Of a DNA stretch of 36,147 nucleotides, positions 13,434 to 21,127 are shown piece after piece. Position 1 is the first letter of the stretch; each line of letters starts with the position of its first letter. The position numbers and the translations under genes were made by a program. Source of the DNA: a virus. Below the pieces are notes generated by a model. That model ran no database searches and had not been told where the DNA came from. It saw only the letters and a list, made by a program, of their open reading frames with translations. The stretch is taken from the IMG/VR virus record IMGVR_UViG_3300044712_001188, positions 1 to 36,147 of that record. One strand, given 5' to 3'.

Positions 13434-14017
13434 TGCCGCTCCCCTCCGTTTTTCTCATCCACAGCGCCACCCTCCATCAGCTGCAGCAGCAGTTCACGCT
13501 CGGGTACGATGGCGGGACCGCGGTGTTCACCCCAGGGGCCACGCTCACGGGCGGGACCTCGCACGCCACCGCTGTCATCGTCTCGACCGGGGCCCAGGCA
13601 TCCGGCACGCTCACCCTGCACACCATCACCGGCACGTTCGCCAACGATGAAGCGATCACCGACAACAATGGCACCCCCGGGGCGGCCGTGGTAAACGGCA
13701 CGATCGCAGAGAAGTTCGGCAGTAACGGGGAGCTCGCGTACACGGACGTGACAGCGACCGTCTCCTGCCGGTTCGTTGCCCCGCAGGAATCCATGCGGGT
13801 AAATGGCCGGAACGTGCCGTATATCGTCAGCTCGCCCCGGGTCCTGCTTCCTGCAGGGACGGCCGTGAACGAAGGCGACACCCTGACCAGCACGGTCCTC
13901 GGGTTTGCCGGCACGTTCCGGATCAACTCCGTGAAGCAGACCTACGAGGCCGCCCAGGCTGCAGTATCGCACATCACCTGCGAGATTGCCGCTGCAGGGG
14001 CAACGGGAGGCGCGTGA
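13433..14017 (+). CDS. Neck/stopper-like protein with inserted beta repeat domain
   Basis: ATG 13433 overlaps the previous stop. The first 20 and last 90 residues look like a small neck protein (ending in 'LGFAGTFRINSVKQTYEAAQAAVSHITCEI', the typical beta-barrel end of stopper proteins). Residues about 27-95 form an insert rich in Thr/Gly/Ala ('GATLTGGTSHATAVIVSTGA', 'GTLTLHTITGTFANDEAITD'), a pattern repeatedly seen as an extra beta domain in phage structural proteins. The protein would close the connector after packaging. The insertion is unusual for this slot. Confidence 0.65.
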   Translation: MPLPSVFLIHSATLHQLQQQFTLGYDGGTAVFTPGATLTGGTSHATAVIVSTGAQASGTLTLHTITGTFANDEAITDNNGTPGAAVVNGTIAEKFGSNGELAYTDVTATVSCRFVAPQESMRVNGRNVPYIVSSPRVLLPAGTAVNEGDTLTSTVLGFAGTFRINSVKQTYEAAQAAVSHITCEIAAAGATGGA

Positions 14018-14220
14018 TGGCTGCAGATGACCCACAGACCGATCGCGAGCTCCTCCTCCAGATGAATGAGAAACTCGACACCCTTATCGGATGCAAAGAC
14101 GACCACGAACAAAGGATCCGGAACCTCGAAAACTCGTTCTGGAAACTCATTGGTCTGGCGTCGGTGATCTCGTTCATTGCCGGGTGGTTCGGCAGCAAGT
14201 TCCCCGGGAGCGGTAGCTGA
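14017..14220 (+). CDS. Coiled-coil plus membrane-helix protein, XhlA-like, 67 aa
   Basis: GTG 14014 (GTGA overlap) or ATG 14017 can start it. Residues about 5-42 form an acidic coiled coil (ELLLQMNEKLDTLIG... HEQRIRNLENSFW), followed by one hydrophobic helix (LIGLASVISFIAGWFG) and a short tail. This is the architecture of XhlA-type holin accessory proteins. A membrane protein among neck genes is out of place and may be a displaced lysis function, or an anchor for assembly at the membrane. Confidence 0.65.
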   Translation: MAADDPQTDRELLLQMNEKLDTLIGCKDDHEQRIRNLENSFWKLIGLASVISFIAGWFGSKFPGSGS

Positions 14221-14792
14221 TGCCTCTCGAAGGGATGGACGTGGTTGAGGGAAATCTCACCCGGTACATCGAGAGCAAGATCAAGCAGACCCGGACTGCC
14301 GCAAAACTCGGCGGGCAGGCTTACGCGAACGATGTGAAGGTCCTCGCACCTTACAAGACCGGCACCTATCGACGTTCAATCCATGTGGCCGAACCGGAAA
14401 CCAACGGGTTCCAGACCACTGTCAAGGTGGGAACGGACCTTCCCCATGGTCGCCGGCTGGAATTCGGCTTCTTCGACATGACCGACAAGCTCAAACGGCA
14501 CTTCTTCCAGTACCCCCGCCCGCATTTCCGCCCCCCGTTCGACACCGAACGGGCCCGGTACCTCGCCATCATGGCGGGGGAGATGCGTGACGATACCGAC
14601 TATCTCGGGCAGAAGATGGACGAGTGGACCACCAACACGCGGATCGCCGACATGTTACGCCCGGACATTACCGATTTGGGCAGTTACGGAGGCACCATCT
14701 CATCTGTTGGTGGCGATTTCATGGAGCCCGTGGTTGTGCAGGAAGGAGCACCGGTCAAACCCGGAGTACGGTATGTAGGTGATTGGGATTGA
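14220..14792 (+). CDS. HK97 gp10-like head-tail joining protein
   Basis: 190 aa. 'AYANDVKVLAPYKTGTYRRSIHV' followed by 'TTVKVGTDLPHGRRLEFGF' and 'RPHFRPPFDTERARY' is the recurring pattern of gp10-like proteins: a helix, 'aPvdTGtlr.Si', a strand 'vGt..pYA..lEfG', then 'p.pFlrpA'. They join the tail terminator to the connector. The family pattern is slightly altered (HGRRLEFGF). A C-terminal extension of about 70 residues is longer than usual. Confidence 0.8.
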   Translation: MPLEGMDVVEGNLTRYIESKIKQTRTAAKLGGQAYANDVKVLAPYKTGTYRRSIHVAEPETNGFQTTVKVGTDLPHGRRLEFGFFDMTDKLKRHFFQYPRPHFRPPFDTERARYLAIMAGEMRDDTDYLGQKMDEWTTNTRIADMLRPDITDLGSYGGTISSVGGDFMEPVVVQEGAPVKPGVRYVGDWD

Positions 14793-15202
14793 AGGATCCA
14801 ACCCTCGCGGTGATCTCGACCCTTAAGGCCAACACCGCAGTATCGGCCCTGGTCGGCACCCGCGTGTACCGGGCCACACTCCCGCCCGATTATTCAGTCA
14901 GCACCAGCGGCCCCGCGATCGCGGTCGTGCGGGTCGATAAGATCCAGGACGAACCGACCAACTCATCGAAGTATGCGACGGCCCGGATCCAGTGCACCAC
15001 GTTCGCCACTTCGGATCATGCGGCCGAGAACCTTTCGGACCTGATCCTCGCGGCGCTGGAAGACAAGCAGAACACCCTCATCGAAGGGGTAGCGATCTCT
15101 GACATCGAGGACGCCGGATCAGTCCCGGACAACAGCGACGGGCTCACCCTCGGGGTGTACCGCGATAACCACGATTTCAGGATCCAGTATCGGAACCATT
15201 GA
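14789..15202 (+). CDS. Tail terminator/completion protein (DUF3168-like)
   Basis: TTG 14789 overlaps the previous stop (TTGA). The 137-aa product starts 'KDPTLAVISTLKANTAVSALVGTRVYRATLPPDY', then 'GPAIAVVRVDKIQDEPTN', 'YATARIQCTTFATSDHAAENLSDLI'. This is the known pattern of tail-completion proteins of the gpU/gp17/DUF3168 type, which cap the tail tube. The position between the gp10-like gene and the tail tube gene agrees. Confidence 0.8.
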   Translation: MKDPTLAVISTLKANTAVSALVGTRVYRATLPPDYSVSTSGPAIAVVRVDKIQDEPTNSSKYATARIQCTTFATSDHAAENLSDLILAALEDKQNTLIEGVAISDIEDAGSVPDNSDGLTLGVYRDNHDFRIQYRNH

Positions 15203-15217
15203 AGGTGAAAAGGAACT

Positions 15218-15967
15218 ATGTCAGGACAGGCATTATCGGCAAAGGGGATCGCCCTCGTCTATAACGGGATGGTCCTCGCCGAAACCACGGAGGTATCCCC
15301 TCCGAAACTTGCATGGACGAAAGACGACGGGACCGGGCACAGCAGCACCCGGAAGGTTCACCTGCCCGGTGAGAGCGAGTACAGCGACGCCAGCTATACT
15401 GCCTTCGCCATCGACGACACCGCACAGGGGACGCTCGAAACCCTCGCAGCAGCCGGCACGATCGGCCTCTGGAAGATCGTGTATCCGTCAACGTGGAAAT
15501 ACCCGTTCAAGACCAGGGCGTTCTCCGCGTGGATCTCCGGCCTCGAGCCGGTGACCCCCAGGACCGGGCGGGCTACCTACAAGCTGACCCTTACGCCGGT
15601 CGAGGACGTGCCGGCAGCGGTCACCACGCTCGGCGCAGGGCTCACCACGCCGTTCCTCGCGTTCACGAACCAGGCATCGGAGGCGATCTCGGCAGTAACC
15701 CCGACGCTCGCAGCCACCACGTACAAGTACGCGGTGACGGCGTTCACTGACGACACCGGGATCAAGATCACCCCGACCGCAACGACCGGGACCATCTACG
15801 TAAACGGCACCATCGTCGCAACGGGGGCGGCATCGGCCACGATACCGTTGAACCTCGGCACCGGGGCGGTCACCACGATCTTTGTCCTGGTCGAGGAAGC
15901 GGCAACGAAGACCGTGAGGATCTACCAGATCGACGTGACGATCGGCACCGTGTCGAGCCCGCCGTGA
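15218..15967 (+). CDS. Major tail (tube) protein with C-terminal cadherin-like beta domain
   Basis: 249 aa, with a ribosome site (GAAGGTGAAAAGG) upstream. Residues 1-130 are the tube domain (for example 'WTKDDGTGHSSTRKVHLPGESEYSD', 'RATYKLTLTPVEDV'). Residues about 165-245 form an added domain (TYKYAVTAFTDDTGIKITPT, 'GTIYVNGTIVATGAASATIPL', 'TTIFVLVEEAATKTVRIYQI') with the hallmarks of the cadherin-like beta-sandwich family (PF12733). In tailed viruses such C-terminal domains decorate the outside of the tube and may bind host surfaces. Confidence 0.85.
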   Translation: MSGQALSAKGIALVYNGMVLAETTEVSPPKLAWTKDDGTGHSSTRKVHLPGESEYSDASYTAFAIDDTAQGTLETLAAAGTIGLWKIVYPSTWKYPFKTRAFSAWISGLEPVTPRTGRATYKLTLTPVEDVPAAVTTLGAGLTTPFLAFTNQASEAISAVTPTLAATTYKYAVTAFTDDTGIKITPTATTGTIYVNGTIVATGAASATIPLNLGTGAVTTIFVLVEEAATKTVRIYQIDVTIGTVSSPP

Positions 15968-15980
15968 AGGTGATCGCCTG

Positions 15981-16424
15981 ATGCTGTCATCAGTTCCGAT
16001 CACTCTCAGGGGAGACCAATACTCCCTCGTTTTCACACCCGAGGATGTGGACCTTATCGAGACCGAACAGGACGCCCCGCTGCTCCGGCTCATCCTGCCG
16101 GACAGCATGCTCCGGATCACCCGGCTCGGGATGTTCCTGAACTACGGGCTCAAGAAACCCGGCGAGTATGGGGCACACGGAGAACCCGTCCGGGCGCTCC
16201 CGCTCAACGGTGAAGGGAGGAAAGCCGCGATCGAGCTCGTCCGGCAGTACGTCCAGGGCAAACCCGCGACCGCCCTCACGGCACTGGCGAACATCATCAT
16301 CAAGGCTATCTCGGCGTCGTGGTTTATCCCCGTGGATTCAAAAGAGGCGTCTGCTTCCGTGCCTCAGGCGGTTGATCCGTCAAAAAACTCGGAAGGACCT
16401 GGATCGAGTCAGTCGAGCCAGTAG
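15981..16424 (+). CDS. Tail assembly chaperone, short form (gpG-like)
   Basis: 147 aa, lying between the tube and tape measure genes where tail assembly chaperones always sit. The N-terminal part is globular (PITLRGDQYSLVFTPEDVDLIE), and the last 15 residues are Ser/Gln/Gly-rich and look like a post-frameshift tail. At codon 135-136 the sequence is A AAA AAC in frame, so a fraction of ribosomes should shift by -1 and continue into the frame at 16388. The short form wraps and keeps the tape measure soluble until the tube polymerises. Confidence 0.85.
   Translation: MLSSVPITLRGDQYSLVFTPEDVDLIETEQDAPLLRLILPDSMLRITRLGMFLNYGLKKPGEYGAHGEPVRALPLNGEGRKAAIELVRQYVQGKPATALTALANIIIKAISASWFIPVDSKEASASVPQAVDPSKNSEGPGSSQSSQ
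16382..16421 (+). promoter_or_regulatory. Programmed -1 frameshift site with downstream hairpin
   Basis: The heptamer A AAA AAC occupies 16382-16388 in the proper phase (X XXY YYZ). After a 10-nt spacer, CTGG (16399-16402) plus TCGA (16404-16407) pair with TCGA (16413-16416) plus CCAG (16418-16421), leaving a 5-nt loop GTCAG and one A-G mismatch. Slippery heptamer plus stimulatory stem is the standard arrangement for -1 frameshifting. Confidence 0.85.
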
Positions 16425-16759
16425 CATACGGACTATGTGCACTCACCCCTATCGAACTCTGGAACATGCCGCCCCGGGACTTCCTGGCACTCGTGAAGGC
16501 GAAGCTCGCACACCGGAAGGAGGAACGGCAGTTTATCGATCGGGTCGTAGCAAACCAGACGGCCTACCTGCTAAACCTCTGGAGCGGGACCGATGCGAAC
16601 CCGGCGCCGTTCCAGGCAGAGAGGTGCATGGCGTTCGATTGGGAGAACAAAACGAAGGTCGTGAGGCCCGAGGAGATGACCGACGAAATGATGGAAGAAT
16701 TTGACCGGAACATGGACTCATGGGAGATCGTGACACGGGAGGCGAGGCGCCGTGGGTGA
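16388..16759 (+). CDS. Tail assembly chaperone, frameshift extension (gpGT-like)
   Basis: This frame has no own start before 16466 but reads as real protein from the slip point on (LGRTWIESVEPVAYGLCALT, then 'PIELWNMPPRDFLALVKAKLAHRKEE'). Joined to codons 1-136 of the upstream gene it gives a fusion of about 259 aa, like lambda gpGT. The extension domain normally contacts the tail tube protein and the tape measure. It ends 8 nt inside the tape measure gene. Confidence 0.85.
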   Translation, partial: LGRTWIESVEPVAYGLCALTPIELWNMPPRDFLALVKAKLAHRKEERQFIDRVVANQTAYLLNLWSGTDANPAPFQAERCMAFDWENKTKVVRPEEMTDEMMEEFDRNMDSWEIVTREARRRG

Positions 16760-17933
16760 AGAGGTAATCGGGTCTCTCTGGGTGATGCTCGGTCTCGACT
16801 CCACCCAGCTCAAGCAGGGCAAGGCCGAGGCCGAGAAAGCCCTGTCGGATTTCGAGAAGTCCGTCAACGTCTCGGAAGGCTCGCTCAAGAAAATGGCGAC
16901 CGGGATCGCAATGGTAGCCGGGGCCGAGCTCGCAGTCGGGGCAGCCATGACAAAAGCCGCTCTTGACGCCGCCCGGTACGGCGACCGCCTCCACGACCTG
17001 ACGCTGACCACCAGCCTGAGCGAGCGCAACCTCCAGCGGCTGAAATACGCCACCGAAGCGAACGCTGGCAACTTCGAGGAGGCAGCCGCCTCAATCGCGT
17101 TCTTTGCCCGGAGCGTCCGGGCTGCCGAGGACCCGACCAGCAACCAGTCAGAGGCCCTCAAGAAACTCGGGATCAACGCCGTCAAGTCCAACGGAGAGAT
17201 CGAGGACATGAACGTCCTGCTTCCGAAAGTGATCGATAAACTTCACCGTATGGACAACAACACCGAACGGCTGGCCCTCACTACGGCCCTGTTCGGCAGG
17301 AACACAGGGGAAGTTGCCAAGCTCATCGAGATGGGATCCGCAGGGCTCAATGCATACGGCGACGAGGCGGAACGGCTCGGGCTCCTTATGAGTCCTGAGG
17401 AGCTCGCGGTGCAGCAGCAGTTTAACCAGCAGTGGGCGCAGATGAACACCCAGCTGCAGCAGCTCTACATCGAGCTCGGCACCCAGGTTATCCCGATCGT
17501 CCAGCAGCTGATCCCGATCTTCGAGGAAGTAATGCCCGTTGCCGAGGCCATGATCGACGTGATCGGACTACTCACGAACGGGTTTGTTGCACTGGCAGAA
17601 AGTGCAATGGCCGCACAGTCGGCAGTGCAGGGCGTCCTGTCCGGTGACTTCAGCGAGGCGCAGGCCCATATGGCGAACGCAATCGCTGCAGCAGAACGGG
17701 GAGAAGGCAGCGCCGAGGACCTCGCCGGCATAACCCCCGCCGGAGGGAACCCCGGGGGCAAGGTCACGAAAGGCACGTCGATCTCAAAGAGCAAGGCGCT
17801 CTATAACCAGCGGAACGGCATCACCCAGGTCGTCCAGGTCAACGCGGTCCAGCAGAGCCCGAATCAGATCAATACCATCGTGAAGGCCGCCAGCCAGACG
17901 CTCGCAACCCAGATCCGGATCGGAGGCTTCTGA
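16752..17933 (+). CDS. Tape measure protein (short)
   Basis: GTG start at 16752, overlapping the chaperone extension. 393 aa, helix-rich, with an N-terminal 'IGSLWVMLGLDSTQLKQGKAEAEKALSDFEKSV' typical of tape measures, a hydrophobic Ala/Gly segment (MATGIAMVAGAELAVGAAMT), a long Gln-rich coiled region (VQQQFNQQWAQMNTQLQQLY), and two further hydrophobic helices near 255-290. It sets tail length and may form the ejection channel. At roughly 1.5 angstrom per residue it predicts a tail of only about 60 nm, short for a siphovirus. Confidence 0.88.
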   Translation: MGEEVIGSLWVMLGLDSTQLKQGKAEAEKALSDFEKSVNVSEGSLKKMATGIAMVAGAELAVGAAMTKAALDAARYGDRLHDLTLTTSLSERNLQRLKYATEANAGNFEEAAASIAFFARSVRAAEDPTSNQSEALKKLGINAVKSNGEIEDMNVLLPKVIDKLHRMDNNTERLALTTALFGRNTGEVAKLIEMGSAGLNAYGDEAERLGLLMSPEELAVQQQFNQQWAQMNTQLQQLYIELGTQVIPIVQQLIPIFEEVMPVAEAMIDVIGLLTNGFVALAESAMAAQSAVQGVLSGDFSEAQAHMANAIAAAERGEGSAEDLAGITPAGGNPGGKVTKGTSISKSKALYNQRNGITQVVQVNAVQQSPNQINTIVKAASQTLATQIRIGGF

Positions 17934-18796
17934 TGTTCGTCACCTTCTTATCCGGCCGAGGCATCACCTGGGATGACTCGCTCTTCACCAGCGACGAGCT
18001 GGTCCTTACCAACAACTACGACCTCGGGGCCGCCCCGGGCCGCGTGGCCTCGGTCGTCGCCCCCTACATCGATGGCGAGTGCTTCTATGGCGAGACCGTC
18101 GAACCCCGCGAGATCCTGCTGGAATACCTCCTGCAGTCCACCACTATCGCAGGTAGGGACGCGTTCATCAACACCCTGAAAACCGCGTTCAATCCCAAGG
18201 ACGGGCTCGGCCTGCTGACGCTCGACATGGAAGGCGTCGACCGGGCGATCTGGTGCGTGCCCCTGGGCGAACCGGTCTGCCTGCCTGCAGGAGGCCGGCG
18301 CCCGTTCCGCCAGCTCGTGCAGGTCCGGCTCCGTGCACCCTGGCCGCATTTCTTCGATCCCGTGATCAACACCGTCACCCTCGCCAGCTTCTCGGGCGGG
18401 CTGTCGTTCCCCTGGAGCACGCCCTGGACGTTCGGCACGGCCTCGACTACCGTCACCGTCACAAACGATGGCAACGTTGCGACGCCCGTCATCGTCACGT
18501 TCAATGGCGATATCACCAACCCCCGGATCGATAACCTCACGACGGGCAAGTACCTCAAGGCCACTATGGCCCTTGCAGCCGGAGAGGCCCTGCGGATTAA
18601 CACTGCAGCAGGAGAACACACGGTCGAGTACTTCCACGGGGGCCTGAATACCAACGGGTTCCAGTACCTCGACAGCGACAGCGAATTCTTCTGGCTCGAA
18701 CCGGGGGACAATATCCTCTCGTTCTCGTCGTCGTCCGCGCTCGGGGCCGGCTCCAGTTGTAGCCTCGAGTATTTCGACCAGTTCATAGGAGTGTGA
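17933..18796 (+). CDS. Distal tail protein (Dit-like)
   Basis: 287 aa, directly after the tape measure. The N-terminal half (to about residue 140) has the Dit ring-domain pattern: 'LVLTNNYDLGAAPGRVASVV', 'EPREILLEYLLQSTTIAGRDAFINTLKTAFNP' and 'RPFRQLVQVRLRAPWPHF'. The C-terminal half is a beta-sandwich (TTVTVTNDGNVATPVIVTFN ... LEPGDNILSFSSSS). Dit forms the hexameric hub at the tail tip to which hub and fibre proteins attach. Confidence 0.88.
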   Translation: MFVTFLSGRGITWDDSLFTSDELVLTNNYDLGAAPGRVASVVAPYIDGECFYGETVEPREILLEYLLQSTTIAGRDAFINTLKTAFNPKDGLGLLTLDMEGVDRAIWCVPLGEPVCLPAGGRRPFRQLVQVRLRAPWPHFFDPVINTVTLASFSGGLSFPWSTPWTFGTASTTVTVTNDGNVATPVIVTFNGDITNPRIDNLTTGKYLKATMALAAGEALRINTAAGEHTVEYFHGGLNTNGFQYLDSDSEFFWLEPGDNILSFSSSSALGAGSSCSLEYFDQFIGV

Positions 18797-18798
18797 AA

Positions 18799-19635
18799 AT
18801 GCCAAATACTGTTTATGCCGGGATACCCAACAGCCCGGCTGCAAAATTGCTCGCGCCGATATCCGCACTGGATACCGAGGCCACGCTGGATTACGGATCG
18901 TATCTCCCGGCGGCCCCCAATATCTGCACGTTCGGCACCGGAGAAGACGCGGAAACGGTGATGTATGCGACAAAGGTCGGGAACGTGATTTCGGGCCTTA
19001 CCCGCGATCTGGATGGCAGCGGGGCGCAACCTTGGGGGATCAACACGGTTGTCCGAAGGGGGTTCTGCAATTACGACTGGCAGGCCGCAATCGACAAGAT
19101 CGGGACGGGGAACGGACCGATCAGCCATACCGCCCTGGGCGACCTCACCGGTACAACCGGGCACACGGGGCTCCTCGATGTCGGCCTGACCCGGGCCCTT
19201 ACGGGGATGTCGCTCATCCGAAGCGTGGACAACTCCTCGATCATCCTTTCCGGTGGTTTCGGTATTGCAGGAAACGGGGCGATCTTCCAGCTCTACGGCA
19301 AGGACCACGCCACCTACCCCGGGAAATTCGTGATCTACGTCCCGAACGCCGCAAAGTCGGGGAACGTGCAGCTGATGTACGCTGACGGCGCCACCAACAC
19401 CCCGACGCCTGTATTCGCCGGCCTGAAAATGGGTGCAACCGCATCGGTGACTGATGGCGCGACCATCACCCACGGGTGCGGCACGACCCCGACATCGGTG
19501 GTTTGTACAGCATCGGTGGCAGGGGAGATCATCTCGGTCACCGCCAAGGGTGCCACGACATTTACGGTCGCGATTAAAAAGCACGACGGGTCGGCCGGAA
19601 CGTCGCAGACGGTGAACTGGATCGCGTGGTTATGA
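18799..19635 (+). CDS. Tail tip/fibre protein, 278 aa
   Basis: ATG 18799 is 8 nt after GGAG; a GTG at 18793 overlaps the previous stop and is the alternative. The N-terminus (ISALDTEATLDYGSYLPAAP, 'LTRDLDGSGAQPW') resembles baseplate attachment segments of phage fibres. The C-terminal 60 residues (VTDGATITHGCGTTPTSVVC... 'TTFTVAIKKHDGSAGTSQTV', 'NWIAWL') form a beta-sandwich found at the tips of many phage receptor-binding proteins. Probably a minor fibre contacting the host. Confidence 0.75.
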   Translation: MPNTVYAGIPNSPAAKLLAPISALDTEATLDYGSYLPAAPNICTFGTGEDAETVMYATKVGNVISGLTRDLDGSGAQPWGINTVVRRGFCNYDWQAAIDKIGTGNGPISHTALGDLTGTTGHTGLLDVGLTRALTGMSLIRSVDNSSIILSGGFGIAGNGAIFQLYGKDHATYPGKFVIYVPNAAKSGNVQLMYADGATNTPTPVFAGLKMGATASVTDGATITHGCGTTPTSVVCTASVAGEIISVTAKGATTFTVAIKKHDGSAGTSQTVNWIAWL

Positions 19636-19880
19636 TGGCGGAGCAGCGACCGACAGAGGCAGTCAAGAAAACCTCTGCAGAGCTCAAGACGATGACCGAA
19701 GCCCAGTTCCTGACGTACTATCGCGGGGAAGAGATCGCATGGACTGAACAGCTCGAGAAGGATGCAGCCTGGGAAGCGGAACTTCGGGAGTTCGACAATA
19801 CCCGGCCGCAACCCCTGAACGCCACTGACCGGGCGGCCCGGGCTGCGATCTTCACCAAATACGGGAAGACCCCGCCATGA
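19632..19880 (+). CDS. Hypothetical small tail-module protein, 82 aa
   Basis: ATG 19632 overlaps the previous stop. The product is charged and helical, with a Trp- and Glu-rich stretch (LTYYRGEEIAWTEQLEKDAAW). It is ATGA-coupled to the hub gene downstream. The pattern is like small chaperones that follow fibre genes, but no family is recognised. Confidence 0.65.
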   Translation: MMAEQRPTEAVKKTSAELKTMTEAQFLTYYRGEEIAWTEQLEKDAAWEAELREFDNTRPQPLNATDRAARAAIFTKYGKTPP

Positions 19881-21127
19881 ATTTCAACACCGACCCGTTC
19901 AACCGATCCCCGTTCAACCGGCCATACGAAGAGATCCCCAACGTCCTCTACATCCCGAAGCCGCACACGCCGGTGATCGAGAACTATCCCGTCGGGGTGT
20001 ATGACGAGAATTTCAACTGGATCGCCGAGATTGATGATTATATCTCGCTGTCCTGGACGCGGAGGTGGAGGACCGCGGGAGAGTTCGAGCTGCAGGTCAG
20101 CCGTTACGACAAGAGCGGGAACGATCGCGATCTCGATGCTGATTACTGGATTTCTCTCTACCGGGGGGGCATCGCTCGGATCGCCCAGATCAAAACCATG
20201 GAGCTCCCCCTGGATGCGAACGGGAAAGCCTCCGAGATCTGGACCATCCGCGGCCCTGATGCGAAAGGGATCCTCGCGTCCCGGATCGCCATGGTGGGCG
20301 TGACCAGCGGCACCGGGTTCGATACCCAGACCGCGGTGTCGGCAGAAGCGGCCATGAGGCACTATATCGACGGAAACATTATCTCGGCGACGGACGTGAA
20401 CCGCCGGATCGCCGCGCTCGAGTTCGAGACCATTCACGCCCCGCAGTTGGGAGGCACGGTCTCGTATTCCGCCCGGCTCGAGGACCTGCCGGCAATCCTT
20501 GAGGCGATCTGCCTGGCGTCACCGGATCAGGTAGGGTATGACGTGGTGTTCATCCGGTCCACCAAGAAGCTCCAGTACCGGACGCTCCTCGGCACGGACC
20601 GCTCGGCAACGGTGAAGTTCAGCACCTTAATCGGGAACGCCGCCGCGATGGCCTACACGCACGACCGGACACCCGTCAAGACCGTGGCTTATGTAGGAGA
20701 CGCCGGGGTGGACGCTGCCCGGACCTTCTCCGAAGTCTACGATGGGACGGAGCCGGCAGGGCTCGATCGTATCGAGACCTTCGTTGACGGGTCCGATACC
20801 ACCACGGCTGCAGAACTCACGCAGCGGGGGCACGAGACTCTTAACGAATGCGGGGCTGCCGAGACTGCCGAGTTCTCGGTGCTCAAGGACAAGTCGGTCC
20901 AGTACTCGACCAGGGCCGCGGCCGGCGACTACGATAACGGCGATATCGTGACCGTCGTCTATGGCGGGATCATGACCATGGCCGCCCGGATTGTGGAGAT
21001 CACCGAAGAGTACGGGGTGAACGGATCGTTCGACGATGTCCGGATCACCACGGGCACCTCGAAAGACGACCTGAAGAGGTTCTTCAGGCAACAGGAGAAG
21101 AAAAACAGCGTCAGGAGACGAGCATGA
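19877..21127 (+). CDS. Tail hub protein, Siphovirus Gp37-like
   Basis: 416 aa. 'VYDENFNWIAEIDDYISLSWTRRWRTAGEFELQV' near residue 37, 'LYRGGIARIAQIKTMEL', and the later 'DLPAILEAICLASPDQVGYDV' and 'AAAGDYDNGDIVTVVYGGI' match the ReqiPepy6 Gp37-like family (PF14594), which corresponds to the tail hub or tail-associated protein of siphoviruses. It would sit below Dit and carry the fibres encoded next. Confidence 0.85.
   Translation: MNFNTDPFNRSPFNRPYEEIPNVLYIPKPHTPVIENYPVGVYDENFNWIAEIDDYISLSWTRRWRTAGEFELQVSRYDKSGNDRDLDADYWISLYRGGIARIAQIKTMELPLDANGKASEIWTIRGPDAKGILASRIAMVGVTSGTGFDTQTAVSAEAAMRHYIDGNIISATDVNRRIAALEFETIHAPQLGGTVSYSARLEDLPAILEAICLASPDQVGYDVVFIRSTKKLQYRTLLGTDRSATVKFSTLIGNAAAMAYTHDRTPVKTVAYVGDAGVDAARTFSEVYDGTEPAGLDRIETFVDGSDTTTAAELTQRGHETLNECGAAETAEFSVLKDKSVQYSTRAAAGDYDNGDIVTVVYGGIMTMAARIVEITEEYGVNGSFDDVRITTGTSKDDLKRFFRQQEKKNSVRRRA

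Noticed and set aside
11783-14035. Long minus-strand open frame of 750 codons opposite the capsid genes
   Set aside because: It mirrors the codon pattern of the clear plus-strand decoration, capsid and connector genes in GC-rich DNA, has no ribosome site, and its translation is low-complexity and not domain-like.
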